From Paractinoplanes abujensis (lineage in GTDB: Bacteria; Actinomycetota; Actinomycetes; Mycobacteriales; Micromonosporaceae): a stretch of DNA of 64,000 bases. Location of the stretch: positions 4,402,001 to 4,466,000 of the forward strand of contig NZ_JACHMF010000001.1 in NCBI RefSeq assembly GCF_014204895.1. Reading direction: 5' to 3'. Shown in pieces: positions 8,114 to 16,701 of this stretch. Each line of letters starts with the position of its first letter. Within the stretch, counting starts at the first letter, position 1. Both the position numbers and the translations under genes were made by a program. The notes below the pieces were generated by a model. It saw nothing but the letters and a program-made list of their open reading frames with translations, was not told the origin of the DNA and ran no database searches.

Positions 8114-11100
8114 GTGCACATCTCTGTTCTCGGCCCCACCCGGGCCACGGTGCAGGGCTCGGTGGCCGACCTGGGCGGCCCCCGGCAGCGCGCGGTGCTG
8201 GCCCGCCTGGCCGTCGCGGGCGGCGAAGTGGTCTCGGCCGACCGGCTCGTCGACGACCTGTGGGGCAACGCCGACGTGCCCGCCAAAGCCCTGGCCACGC
8301 TGCAGGTGCACGTCTCCCACCTGCGGCGCGCGCTCGAACCGGGCCGGGCCCGCCGCACCCCGGCGACCGTGCTGGTCAGCGCGCCCCCCGGCTACGCTCT
8401 GCGGCTGCCCTCGTCCGGCGTCGACGCCTGGCACTTCGACGACCTCGTACGCCGGGCCGCCGCCGCCGGCCCGTCGTCGCGGGAGCGGTTGCTGACCGAG
8501 GCGCTGGCTTGCTGGTCGGGTGAGGCGTACGCCGAAGTCGCGGCCGAACCGTGGGCCGTGCCCGAAGTGGCCCGCCTGGCCGAACTGCGCCTGCTGGCCG
8601 TGGAGTCGCTGGCCGAGGCCCGGCTCGACCTGGGGCGGGCGCCGATCGTGGTGGCTGCCCTGGAACGTCATCTGCACGACCACCCGGGACGCGAGGGGGC
8701 GGTGCGGCTGCTGGCGCTGGCCCTCTACCGGGCCGGTCGGCAGGGTGAGGCTCTGGGGGTGTTGCGTCGCACCCGGGAGCATTTGGCCGACGAGCTGGGG
8801 GTTGATCCGGGGCCCGCGCTGCGCGCTTTGGAGGCGGACATTCTGGCGCAGTCGCCCGGGCTGGACGGTCCCGCTTCGGCGGGACCGGCCGCGCTCGTCG
8901 GTGGCCCGGGGCCGGCAAGCCGCCCCGAAGCCGACGTCGCTGGTGGCCCCGCACCGACTGCCGGCCCGGAGCCTGTCGTCAGCATGGGCCGCGCGTCGAC
9001 AACCGGGGCGAGATCCGCGAACCACGCGGCTCCCGACACTGCGCCAACAACCGGTGCCGCGGGTGCCGCCGGTACGGCGGGTGCCGCAGGTACCACGGGT
9101 GCCGCGGGTGCCGCGGGTGCTGCGGGTGCTGCGGGTGCTGCGGGTGCTGCGGGTGCTGCGGGTGCTGCGGGTGCTGCGCCGAGGATCGGCGACGCAGGCG
9201 AGAACGGACTGCGGCCCGGGCAGAGGGTGGGATTCGGGCATTCGGCGACGACTTGGGGCCGGGAAACGGAACTGGCGGCGATCACCAAGGCTGCGCAGGA
9301 GGCCGCCCGGGAGGGGGCCCGGGTCGTGCTGGTCGGCGGGGAACCCGGCGTGGGTAAGACGACCCTGGCCGAGGCCGCTCTGGTGCGGCTGGCCGGCGAG
9401 GGCTGGCGGGCCCGGCGTGGCCGTTGCCCCGAAGTGGAAGGCGCCCCACCGGGCTGGGCGTGGACGGAAGCGGTCGGCGACGTCGGCGGCAGACGCGGCA
9501 ACGACAGCGAAAGCCGCCGGGACGGCAACGACAGCGAAAGCAGAAGGGGCAGCAACGACAGCGAAAGCGGAAGAGGCGGCAACGGCAGCGCCAGGAGCCA
9601 GGACGGCAACGAGAACGGCGGCAGCGGCAGCGGCCGGGACGGCGGCAAAGGTAAGGACGGCAGGGGCAGGAGCGGCGGCACGCTGAACCCGTTCGAGCTG
9701 GGCCGCGACATCGCGCTGGGTCTGGACGGCGGCCCGACGGTGGTGCTGCTCGACGACGTGCACCGGGCCGATGACCTGACGCTGCAGCTTCTCCGGCAAG
9801 TGGTGGCTCAGCAAGCCGGCCGCCCGCTGCTGGTCGTCGTCACCTACCGCATCGGTGACCGCGGGGACGAGCTGGAGGCGACGATCGGGGCACTGCTCGG
9901 TTCGACGGCGTTGCACCTCGAGCTGCGCGGTCTGGACGGCACGGCGGTGGCCGAGCTGGCCCGGCGGCACGGGCTGGCCGAGGCGGGGCCGGAGCTGCTG
10001 ACGATGGTGGCCGAGCGGACCAACGGCAACCCTTTGTTCGTACGGGAACTGGCTCGTCTCATCGCCGCCGAGGGGACGCACGCGGCGGGGTCGGGGGTGC
10101 CGGCGGGGGTGCGGGAGGTGTTGCGGCGGCGGGTGGCGCGGCTGCCGGACGCGGCGGCGACGACGTTGCGGCAGCTGGCCGTGCTGGGGCGCGAGGCCGA
10201 CCTGGACACGCTGGCCGAGGTGGCCGGGCGTGACCCGGACGACCTGGTCGACGCGGTGGAGACGGCGGTGCTGGCGGGGTTGCTGGACGAGCCCGCGCCG
10301 GGGCAGGTGCGGTTCACGCATGCGCTGGTGCGGGACACGCTGTACGAGGACACGCCGTTGCTGCGCCGGGCCCGGCTGCACACGCGGGCGCTGAAGGTGC
10401 TGGACGGGCACGCTGACGCGGCGACGCTGGCCCGGCACGCGGCCGCGGCGGCGGGTCCGGCCACGGCGCAGGAGGCGATCCCGTACGCGGTGGCCGCCGC
10501 CCGCGCGGCTGAGCGGGCCGGGTCGTGGCGGGAGGCGGCCGGTGAGTGGCGGCAGGCGTTGCGGCTGCGGGGGCTGGCCGGCAGCCGTGCGACCGGGGCG
10601 GCGGCCGAGTTGCTGGCGCCGGCGGTGAACGCGCACGCCCGCGCGGGCGACATCATGCGGGCGCGGCGGATCTACGTGGAGGCGGCGGCCGGGGCGGACC
10701 TCGCCGTGCTGACGGCCTGGGACGCGCCGTTGATCTGGACGACGCGGGACGGGCGGGAGCCGTCCGCCGTGGCGGTGGCGGCCATCCGGCGGCACCTCGC
10801 GACCGACGTCGCAGGTCCGTCCCGCGTACGGCTTCTGCTCGCGCTGTTCCGGGAGCTGGAGGGTTTCGACGAGCCCGAGGCGCAGCGGGTCAGCGCCGAG
10901 GCCCTGGCCCTGGCCCGTACGGCGGGTGACGCGCGGCTGTTGTGCGCGGCGCTCAACGTGCGGGCGTACGCGGCTCTCGGTCCGGATCTGCGCGACGAAC
11001 GCCGGGCGGTCGCCGAGGAGTATCTGGCCTGCGCGACCGGGCACGGCGAGATCGATCATGAGGCGGTCGCGCACTGGCTGCTGTTCCTGGAGTCGGCCGC

Positions 11101-11746
11101 CCGCACCGACCTGGACCGGGCCCGGGCCGAGATGGGGCTGGCCGTCGCCCGCTCGACGACGGGGCAGCTGAGCGGGCTGCTGGCCGTGGTCGGCATCTTC
11201 GAGGCGCTGCTGGAGCTGCTGGCCGGGCGGGTCGAGGCCGCGCTGGAACGGTACGCGGACGTGAGCCGCCGGCTGGCCGAGCACGGCGCGCTCAACGGGG
11301 CCGCGATGGCCACCGTGGGGCGGGTCGGGGCGGCCATGGCCCGCGACGAGTGGGCGCCGCTGCTCGGCGAGCTGACCGCGGTGGAGGCGGCGTATCCGGG
11401 CCGGGTCACCGATCCGCTCGTGCTGGCCCTGCTCGACGCGGGTGACGAGGCCGAGGCGCGACGGGTGTGGGCGGGGCGGTTGCCGGTCGAACGCAACTAC
11501 TACTGGCTGGGGTTCACCGCGCTGCGCGGGCACGCGGCGGCCCGGCTCGGCGACGTGGAGACGGGCCGGCTCATCGCCGCCGAGCTGCTGCCGTTCGCCG
11601 GCCGGGTCGCCGGGCTCGACTCGGGCACCCTTTACGCCGGGCCGGTCGACGCGGCCCTGTACGCGCTGACGGGTGACGAGGCGTACGGGAAATCGGCCGC
11701 CGCCCTCACCGAGCGCCTCCGAACACCAGGTTCTCCCGCCGCTTGA
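8114..11746 (+). CDS. BTAD (SARP/AfsR-like) regulator with AAA ATPase and TPR-like C-terminus
   Basis: A 1210-aa regulator. Residues about 1-90 form an OmpR-type winged helix (MHISVLGPTRATVQG, then PRQRAVLARLAV). Residues 95-240 form the BTAD helical repeat domain ending GVDPGPALRALEADIL. An Ala/Gly linker follows, then an ATPase domain with Walker A GGEPGVGKTTL (near 409) and Walker B VVLLDDVH (near 543). The rest is a long helical region. SARP-type proteins usually activate secondary-metabolite or developmental genes, but no biosynthetic cluster adjoins this one. Between Walker A and B there is an about 65-residue Asn/Asp/Ser/Gly-rich insertion that is unusual for the fold. The GTG start at 8114 follows AGGAAG seven bases upstream. 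The 3' end overlaps the convergent hemerythrin gene by 41 bp. Confidence 0.9.
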   Translation: MHISVLGPTRATVQGSVADLGGPRQRAVLARLAVAGGEVVSADRLVDDLWGNADVPAKALATLQVHVSHLRRALEPGRARRTPATVLVSAPPGYALRLPSSGVDAWHFDDLVRRAAAAGPSSRERLLTEALACWSGEAYAEVAAEPWAVPEVARLAELRLLAVESLAEARLDLGRAPIVVAALERHLHDHPGREGAVRLLALALYRAGRQGEALGVLRRTREHLADELGVDPGPALRALEADILAQSPGLDGPASAGPAALVGGPGPASRPEADVAGGPAPTAGPEPVVSMGRASTTGARSANHAAPDTAPTTGAAGAAGTAGAAGTTGAAGAAGAAGAAGAAGAAGAAGAAGAAPRIGDAGENGLRPGQRVGFGHSATTWGRETELAAITKAAQEAAREGARVVLVGGEPGVGKTTLAEAALVRLAGEGWRARRGRCPEVEGAPPGWAWTEAVGDVGGRRGNDSESRRDGNDSESRRGSNDSESGRGGNGSARSQDGNENGGSGSGRDGGKGKDGRGRSGGTLNPFELGRDIALGLDGGPTVVLLDDVHRADDLTLQLLRQVVAQQAGRPLLVVVTYRIGDRGDELEATIGALLGSTALHLELRGLDGTAVAELARRHGLAEAGPELLTMVAERTNGNPLFVRELARLIAAEGTHAAGSGVPAGVREVLRRRVARLPDAAATTLRQLAVLGREADLDTLAEVAGRDPDDLVDAVETAVLAGLLDEPAPGQVRFTHALVRDTLYEDTPLLRRARLHTRALKVLDGHADAATLARHAAAAAGPATAQEAIPYAVAAARAAERAGSWREAAGEWRQALRLRGLAGSRATGAAAELLAPAVNAHARAGDIMRARRIYVEAAAGADLAVLTAWDAPLIWTTRDGREPSAVAVAAIRRHLATDVAGPSRVRLLLALFRELEGFDEPEAQRVSAEALALARTAGDARLLCAALNVRAYAALGPDLRDERRAVAEEYLACATGHGEIDHEAVAHWLLFLESAARTDLDRARAEMGLAVARSTTGQLSGLLAVVGIFEALLELLAGRVEAALERYADVSRRLAEHGALNGAAMATVGRVGAAMARDEWAPLLGELTAVEAAYPGRVTDPLVLALLDAGDEAEARRVWAGRLPVERNYYWLGFTALRGHAAARLGDVETGRLIAAELLPFAGRVAGLDSGTLYAGPVDAALYALTGDEAYGKSAAALTERLRTPGSPAA
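9116..9178 (+). repeat. 9-bp coding microsatellite (Ala-Ala-Gly)
   Basis: Seven identical 9-bp units (GGTGCTGCG) run head to tail inside the BTAD regulator gene, preceded by about six degenerate units from about 9056. They encode an Ala-Ala-Gly linker between the BTAD and ATPase domains. The units preserve frame, so copy-number change would only alter linker length. Confidence 0.9.
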
Positions 11747-12347
11747 ACGGCAGCGGCAACAGTTTGATCATGATGGCGACCGGGATGCCGCCCTCCTTAC
11801 GGGTCTCGGCCAGCTCCGCCTCGGTGGCCACGGCCAGGATGCGCGGCACCTCGAAGGTCATCTTGGCGCCCCGCTTGCGGATCGCCGCCTCCACGCGGTT
11901 CCACTCGTCGTCCGAGACGTACTGCTTGATCAGCGGGACGATCGTGCGTTCCTCGTCGGCGATGTGCTCGTGCAGGGTGTCGCGCAGGTCGGCCAGGTCG
12001 GCGGCGAGTTCGGCGGGCACGATGTGGCCGGCCTTGAGCGCGGCCGCGCCGGAGCGGATCCGGGTCAGTTTGGGGTCGAGCACGGCGTGGTCGTCGGTGA
12101 GCTCGGTCAGGTCGACGTGCGCGCCCGCGGAGCGTTCGAGCACCGGCCACAACACGTCGTCCTCGGCGCTGTGATGGTGGTGGATGCTGTCGCAGAGGTC
12201 GGTCAGGTAGTCGGCGATGGCGGCGGCGCGCTTGCGGTCGAGGCGCGGGCTGTTGCGGGCCAGGTCGGCGGTGAGGCCGGCGCAGCGGTCGAGGTCGCGC
12301 AGCATGGCCCGGTGGGCGAGGAGCAGTCCGCTCGGTTCGTTGTTCAT
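11706..12347 (-). CDS. hemerythrin HHE-domain protein
   Basis: A 213-aa mostly helical protein. The first about 150 residues carry the pattern of an HHE cation-binding four-helix bundle: HRAMLRDLD, HHHHSAEDDVLWPVL, DDHAVLDPKL and LHEHIADEERTIVPLI supply the His and Glu ligands of a di-iron site. Members bind oxygen or nitric oxide or act as iron sensors. The precise role here is unknown. The ATG at 12347 (MNNEPSG) is preferred to an upstream GTG at 12392 because the extra 15 residues are not domain-like, although no strong ribosome-binding site is seen. It lies 45 bp downstream of the PucR gene on the same strand and may be co-transcribed. It overlaps the 3' end of the regulator at 8114-11746. 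Confidence 0.88.
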   Translation of the reverse strand: MNNEPSGLLLAHRAMLRDLDRCAGLTADLARNSPRLDRKRAAAIADYLTDLCDSIHHHHSAEDDVLWPVLERSAGAHVDLTELTDDHAVLDPKLTRIRSGAAALKAGHIVPAELAADLADLRDTLHEHIADEERTIVPLIKQYVSDDEWNRVEAAIRKRGAKMTFEVPRILAVATEAELAETRKEGGIPVAIMIKLLPLPFKRRENLVFGGAR

Positions 12348-12392
12348 GGGAACACCGTGCCGGTGACCACCTGCGAGCGACCTAAAGCCCAC

Positions 12393-13367
12393 TTAACGCT
12401 GGTTGTTGTGCAACCGGCGCAGGGCCAGGGCGAGGTGCAGGCGCAGGCGGCCCTGCGGGTCCCGGACGTCCCAGCCGAGCACGGGCAGGGTGTGCGCGAG
12501 CCGGTCCTGCAGGGTGGAGTGGTGCACGCGCAGGGCGGTGGCGGCGGCGCGCAGGCTGGCCGAGCGGGCCACGGCGTCCAGCGTGGCCAGCACCCAGGGC
12601 GCGGTGGCGGCGGCCCGGTCGAGGGCGCGCTGGTCGGGCACGGGTTCGGTGCCGGGTCCCACGGCCGCCGCCAGCAGGGCCAGGCCGCCCAGCTCGTCGG
12701 CGTGCACGACGCGCGGACCGGGGTCGGATTCGGTGCCCTCGGCGGTGAAACGCAAGGCCAGAACCGCTCCCTCGTACGAGGCGGGCAGCCGCACCACCGG
12801 GCCGGCCGGGCCCACTCCGGCCCGGCCTTCCGGGAGGCCGCCCGGCTCGGGCAGCAGGCGCACCGCTCCGCTTCCGAGGGCGACCACCCGTACGGGATCG
12901 TCGGGGTTGAAGCCCAGCCGGGCGGCCGCCTGCAGGCGCAGCGGTTCGGCCGCACCCGCGTCGATCACCAGCTCGACCAGCGCCGGGTCGGCCTGCGCGG
13001 CATGCCCGCGGGTGCGTTCGAGCACAGCCCGGGCCGCGGCCGCCGCCCGCTCGAGCACCATCGCGTCGACCGGACCGGGCGGCCCACTCCGTTCCAGCCA
13101 CAGCGTCGCGCTGCCCGCCGCGGCCGAGATCCAATCCTTGTCCCGTACGCCGGACGGGGTGGACGCGCCGTCCGGTTCGACACGGATCCGGACGCGGCGT
13201 TCGTCGTCGACCAGCCGGGCCGCACAGCCCGAGAGCACGGCCGCCCCGCGCACGATCGTGTGCAGACCGGCCCGCGCCTCGGCGAGCCGGTCGAAATACG
13301 CGATCACGTGCAGGGCGGCGCCGGCGTCGGGGTCCAGCGCCGCCAAGCGGACGGCGAGATCCTTCAC
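12393..13367 (-). CDS. PucR-type helix-turn-helix regulator
   Basis: A 324-aa transcription regulator. The C-terminal about 70 residues carry the PucR/CdaR helix-turn-helix (ASLRAAATALRVHHSTLQDRL, then LGWDVRDPQGRLRLHLALALRRL). The N-terminal half is a putative sensory domain without a recognisable ligand motif. The GTG at 13367 shares its first base with the TAG stop of the upstream esterase gene (TAGTG), with GGGGAT just upstream, so the two are translationally coupled. This suggests that it regulates the esterase or its substrate pathway, which is inference. Proteins of this family often control use of amino acids, purines or small carbon sources. Confidence 0.85.
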   Translation of the reverse strand: MKDLAVRLAALDPDAGAALHVIAYFDRLAEARAGLHTIVRGAAVLSGCAARLVDDERRVRIRVEPDGASTPSGVRDKDWISAAAGSATLWLERSGPPGPVDAMVLERAAAAARAVLERTRGHAAQADPALVELVIDAGAAEPLRLQAAARLGFNPDDPVRVVALGSGAVRLLPEPGGLPEGRAGVGPAGPVVRLPASYEGAVLALRFTAEGTESDPGPRVVHADELGGLALLAAAVGPGTEPVPDQRALDRAAATAPWVLATLDAVARSASLRAAATALRVHHSTLQDRLAHTLPVLGWDVRDPQGRLRLHLALALRRLHNNQR

Positions 13368-14359
13368 TACATCCCCATCAACCTCGAAAGCCAGCGCACC
13401 CGGGCCGCGCGCGCGTCCTGCGACACGGCCGCCTGCGGCACCATCATGTCGAAGCCGTGGAAGCCGCCGGGCCACACGTGCAGCTCGGCCTGGCCGCCGG
13501 ACCGCCAGATCGCGCTCGCGTAGGCCACGTCCTCGTCGCGGAACGTCTCGGCCGAGCCGACGTCGACGAACGCGGGCGGCAGGCCGGACAGGTCCGTGGC
13601 GCGGGCCGGAGCCGCGTACGGGGAGACGTCGGCGCCGCCGCGGGCCTCGCCGAGCAGGGCCGTCCAGCCGGTGTCGTTGGCCGTCCGGTCCCAGACGCCG
13701 CGACCGGCCATCTGGATCGCCGACACGGTGTCGTTGCGGTCGTCGATCATCGGGCAGAGCAGCATCTGACCGAGCAGGGCGGGGCCGCCGCGGTCACGGG
13801 CCATCAGCGCGACGCCCGCGGCCAGGCCGCCACCCGCGCTGGCGCCCGCGATGACGATGCGCTCGGGGTCGATGCCCAGCTCGGCGGCGTGCTCGGCGGT
13901 CCAGACCAGGCCCGCGTAGCAGTCCTCGACCGGCGCCGGGTGCGGGTGCTCGGGGGCGAGACGGTACTCGACCGACACGATCACCGACGGCACCTCGGCC
14001 GCCCAGTCCTGCACCACCTCGACACCCGTACGGTTGTTGCCGACGACCATGCCGCCGCCGTGGGTGTGGTAGATCGCCGGCAGCGGGGTCGTCGCGCCGG
14101 TCGGGGTCAGGATCAGCAGCTCGACGTCGGGGTCGCCGGCCGGCCCGGGCACCTGGCGGCGGGTCACGGTGAAGGCGCCGGCGCGGGCCAGGTCGTCGTC
14201 GGTGAGGTCGGCCAGCAGGGCACCCTCGCGCATCGGCTGGATCATGTCGGCGGTCAGTGCGGGCGGCATCTGCTCGCCGATGACCGCGAGGGCGGCGCCC
14301 AGCTCGGGGTCGAACGGCGGCGGCGGGCCGGCAGCGGTCTCGGGCAACACATTCGTCAC
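13367..14359 (-). CDS. HSL-family alpha/beta hydrolase (esterase)
   Basis: A 330-aa hormone-sensitive-lipase type esterase. The oxyanion motif HGGG (YHTHGGGMVVG), nucleophile elbow GASAGGG, acid in FVDVGSAETFRDED and histidine in PGGFHGFD are all present in order, so it should be an active carboxylesterase on short acyl esters. There is no signal peptide, so it is cytoplasmic. The GTG at 14359 follows AAGGGGG five bases upstream and is preferred to longer in-frame readings. Its stop overlaps the start of the PucR regulator by one base, so the two form a coupled pair. Confidence 0.92.
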   Translation of the reverse strand: MTNVLPETAAGPPPPFDPELGAALAVIGEQMPPALTADMIQPMREGALLADLTDDDLARAGAFTVTRRQVPGPAGDPDVELLILTPTGATTPLPAIYHTHGGGMVVGNNRTGVEVVQDWAAEVPSVIVSVEYRLAPEHPHPAPVEDCYAGLVWTAEHAAELGIDPERIVIAGASAGGGLAAGVALMARDRGGPALLGQMLLCPMIDDRNDTVSAIQMAGRGVWDRTANDTGWTALLGEARGGADVSPYAAPARATDLSGLPPAFVDVGSAETFRDEDVAYASAIWRSGGQAELHVWPGGFHGFDMMVPQAAVSQDARAARVRWLSRLMGM

Positions 14360-14447
14360 GGGAACCCCCTTGTTACAAGAAGATTTCGGCGGTGTGACCC
14401 ATTCTGTTGTCCCAGCCTGCCACGAGCCGAGCGCCGTACGGCGGAAC

Positions 14448-14774
14448 TTACCCGCCGGATGGCGGGGCCAGCCCTCGCAGGCGGGCCAGGGCCGTCGACC
14501 AGTACGCCTCATATTTGACCAGCCACGGGGCGAAGACCCGGGACATCGCCTCGGCGTCGAGCTCGTAGAGCTGGTGACGGCCCCGCTTGGTCGCCGTCAC
14601 CAGACCGGCCGCGCGCAACGCCATCAGGTGCTTGGAGATGCCCGAGGCGACCAGCTCCGGGAAACAGGCGGCCAGCTCGCCCACGGTCAGCGGCCCCCGC
14701 TCGGCCAGCAGGTCGAGGACACGCCGGCGGGTGGGGTCGGCCAGGGCCCGGAACAGCGCGTCCTCGTCAGACAC
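14448..14774 (-). CDS. ArsR-family winged-helix repressor
   Basis: A 108-aa ArsR/SmtB-type regulator. The recognition helix region reads LVASGISKHLMALRAAGLV and the N-terminus LFRALADPTRRRVLDLLAERG is the classic dimer/winged-helix start. No Cys metal site is visible, so it belongs to the non-metal subgroup that accompanies SRPBCC (AHSA1) proteins. It begins with GTG, overlapping the end of the SRPBCC gene by 8 bp, so the pair is one operon. It probably binds the two palindromes at 15217-15248 and autoregulates. The C-terminal YWSTALARLRG helix is typical of the subgroup. Confidence 0.92.
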   Translation of the reverse strand: MSDEDALFRALADPTRRRVLDLLAERGPLTVGELAACFPELVASGISKHLMALRAAGLVTATKRGRHQLYELDAEAMSRVFAPWLVKYEAYWSTALARLRGLAPPSGG

Positions 14775-15198
14775 CGGCCGCCGTCACCACGCCGGCCAGG
14801 CGCTGGAGCACCTGGTGCCGGTCGGCGCCCCGCTCGTACGCCTCGGCGGTCTGCTCCCACCCCGGCTTGCCGATGCCCGCGAAGCCGTCGTGCACCAGGT
14901 GGACCAGGGTGCCCCGCGCGGCCGGCTCCAGCGTGATGACGAGGCGACCGGGATGCACCCAGCCCGCGTCCTCCTCGAGCCACGACAGCACGAGCCGGCC
15001 CTCGGGCACCAGCTCCAGCACGACGCCGCTGATCCAGGTCTCGCCGTCGCCGCCCGGCATCCGGTAGGCCCCGCCGACTCTCGCGTCGATCACCAGGTCG
15101 GGTGAGAGCCAGCGCCGCAGCCCGTCCTGCGTGGACAACCACCGCCAGACGACACTGGGCGGGGCAGGAATCTCCAGGGAACGGGTAACCTCCGGCAT
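14767..15198 (-). CDS. SRPBCC/AHSA1-family protein
   Basis: A 143-aa START-like (SRPBCC) fold protein of the AHSA1 type: EIPAPPSVVWRWLSTQDGLRRWL at the N-terminus, then the W-x-x-S-G-V-V-L-E-L strand and the LVHDGFAG/W-EQTAEAYERG C-terminal helix. Such proteins have a hydrophobic cavity for a small lipophilic ligand and are commonly paired with an ArsR gene, as here. The ATG at 15198 has GAGGAGG seven bases upstream. It faces the phosphotransferase gene at 15255, with both promoters lying in about 55 bp that holds two palindromes. Confidence 0.9.
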   Translation of the reverse strand: MPEVTRSLEIPAPPSVVWRWLSTQDGLRRWLSPDLVIDARVGGAYRMPGGDGETWISGVVLELVPEGRLVLSWLEEDAGWVHPGRLVITLEPAARGTLVHLVHDGFAGIGKPGWEQTAEAYERGADRHQVLQRLAGVVTAAGV

Positions 15199-15216
15199 CG
15201 TGGCCTCCTCGACGCT

Positions 15217-15248
15217 TTACCGCTTGGTAATGCATTACCGTACGGTAA
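15217..15248. promoter_or_regulatory. two tandem palindromic operators, TTACC-N4-GGTAA
   Basis: TTACCGCTTGGTAA (15217-15230) and TTACCGTACGGTAA (15235-15248) are 14-bp sites with perfect 5-bp arms, centred 18 bp apart in the divergent region between the SRPBCC-ArsR operon and the phosphotransferase gene. The second is a perfect palindrome that ends six bases before the ATG at 15255. Their number, spacing and position fit an ArsR dimer operator controlling both directions. Confidence 0.7.
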
Positions 15249-15254
15249 GACGTC

Positions 15255-16088
15255 ATGGATGACAAGCTGGCGTGGGCGGCCCGCGTCTGGCGCCCGCCCG
15301 CCGAGGTGCGCGAACTCCGCGGCGGTTACACGTCGACGATGCTGGCCCTGACCGCCGACGACGGCGAACGGGCCGTGCTGCGGCTGATGACGAAGCAACC
15401 GTGGCGGCGCCACGCGCCCGGCCTGCTCACCCGCGAGGCCTCCGTCCAGCGGCAGCTGCACGGCTCGCCGGTCCCCGCGCCCCGCAGCCTCGCCGTCGAC
15501 CTGACCGGCACGCCCGCGCACCTCATGTCGTGGCAGCCCGGCCGGCCCCGCCTCGACGACGCGCCCGTGGCGCCCGCCGCGCGGATGCTGGCCGAGATCC
15601 ACCGCTTCGACCCCGGCCCCGACCGGCCCCGCGCGTTCCAGTCCTGGGCGCCACCGGCCAAACGGGTCGTGCCTCCCTGGACGACGCGGCCCGCATTGTG
15701 GGAGGCGGCGTTCGCCGTGCTCGCCGCGCCCGCCCCGGCGTACGAAGGGGTCTTCCTGCACCGCGACTACCACCTGGGCAACCTGCTGTGGGAGGGCGAC
15801 CGGATCAGCGGCGTCGTGGACTGGGTCGAGACGTCGTGGGGACCGGCGGCCCTCGACGTCGCGCACGCCACCACGTACCTGGCGATGCTGCACGGGGTGC
15901 CGGCGGCCGAGCGGTTCGCCCGGGCCTGCGGGACGGCCGAGGTCCGGTACTGGAGCGTCATGGACGTCGTGGGCTACCTGCCCGACCCGGTCAAGGTCGC
16001 CCAGCCGTGGCGCGACGCCGGAGTGGAGATCAGCGACCGCACCGCCCGGCGCCGGCTCGAGGAGCGGCTCGAGACCGTCCTCGGCTAA
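15255..16088 (+). CDS. aminoglycoside-phosphotransferase-like kinase
   Basis: A 277-aa protein of the APH/choline-kinase fold. The catalytic loop FLHRDYHLGNLLW (Asp and Asn present) and the metal-binding ISGVVDW are intact, and the N-lobe has AVLRLMTK with a Lys for ATP. Actinomycetes hold many such kinases and the substrate cannot be told: an aminoglycoside, macrolide, hydroxylated metabolite or amino sugar are all possible. The gene is divergent from SRPBCC-ArsR. With an operator palindrome almost touching its ATG, it may be leaderless or repressed by the ArsR protein. The alternative ribosome site (GGTAAG) overlaps the palindrome. Confidence 0.88.
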   Translation: MDDKLAWAARVWRPPAEVRELRGGYTSTMLALTADDGERAVLRLMTKQPWRRHAPGLLTREASVQRQLHGSPVPAPRSLAVDLTGTPAHLMSWQPGRPRLDDAPVAPAARMLAEIHRFDPGPDRPRAFQSWAPPAKRVVPPWTTRPALWEAAFAVLAAPAPAYEGVFLHRDYHLGNLLWEGDRISGVVDWVETSWGPAALDVAHATTYLAMLHGVPAAERFARACGTAEVRYWSVMDVVGYLPDPVKVAQPWRDAGVEISDRTARRRLEERLETVLG

Positions 16089-16099
16089 GTTGCATTCTC

Positions 16100-16639
16100 A
16101 TGACGTGCATCGTCGGGATCACGGACGGGCGGACCGTCACCGTCGGCGGTGACTCCGCGGGCAGCGACGGGTGGCACGTCGCAGTCCGCTCCGACTCCAA
16201 GGTCTTCCAGGTGGGGCCGTACCTGATGGGCTTCACGACCAGCTACCGCATGGGTCAGCTGCTGCGCTACTCCCTCGACGTCGGCGAACCCGACACGTGG
16301 GACGTCGACCGGTTCATGGCCACCACGTTCATCGACGCCGTCCGCCAATGCCTCTCCGACGGCGGCTACGCCCGCACCGAGGACGGCCAGGAACAGGGCG
16401 GCCAGTTCCTCGTCGGCATCCACGGCCGCCTCTACGTGATCGGCGACGACTACCAGATCGGCCACACGATCTCGGGTTACGCCGCGGTCGGCTCGGGCTA
16501 CCTGGTCGCCCTGGGCTCACTGCACTCCACGGCCAAGACCCCGATCAACAGCCACGACCGCGCCGTGCTGGCCCTGGAAGCAGCGGCCGAGCTCACCGAG
16601 GGCGTCCGCCCGCCCTTCACCGTCGTCCAGTCCGAATAG
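16100..16639 (+). CDS. small proteasome-like Ntn hydrolase
   Basis: A 179-aa protein whose N-terminus (MTCIVGI, then VGGDSAG, then RSDSKVFQVG) matches the proteasome beta/HslV fold. After removal of Met the key residues fall at Thr1, Asp17 and Lys33, the catalytic numbering of HslV and proteasome subunits. Later segments (GGQFLVGIHGRLYVIGDDYQIG, then YAAVGSGYLVALGSL) fit the remaining strands and the G-S-G loop. It is therefore probably a self-processing N-terminal hydrolase or a fold relative. Its substrate is unknown. No HslU-like ATPase is nearby. It starts 12 bp after the kinase gene and may be co-transcribed. Confidence 0.7.
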   Translation: MTCIVGITDGRTVTVGGDSAGSDGWHVAVRSDSKVFQVGPYLMGFTTSYRMGQLLRYSLDVGEPDTWDVDRFMATTFIDAVRQCLSDGGYARTEDGQEQGGQFLVGIHGRLYVIGDDYQIGHTISGYAAVGSGYLVALGSLHSTAKTPINSHDRAVLALEAAAELTEGVRPPFTVVQSE

Positions 16640-16701
16640 CGCCCGCCCGGCCAGTACGGTCAAGACGAACAGTGATGCCATCGAGGGGCGGGGGCCCGAC
16701 C

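Noticed and set aside
9056..9178. Possible CRISPR-like or insertion repeat in the regulator gene
   Set aside because: The units are 9 bp with no spacers and preserve the reading frame, so it is a coding microsatellite.
13457..14518. Open rightward frame opposite the esterase gene
   Set aside because: It is antisense to a clear hydrolase with all catalytic motifs. The composition is shadow-like.
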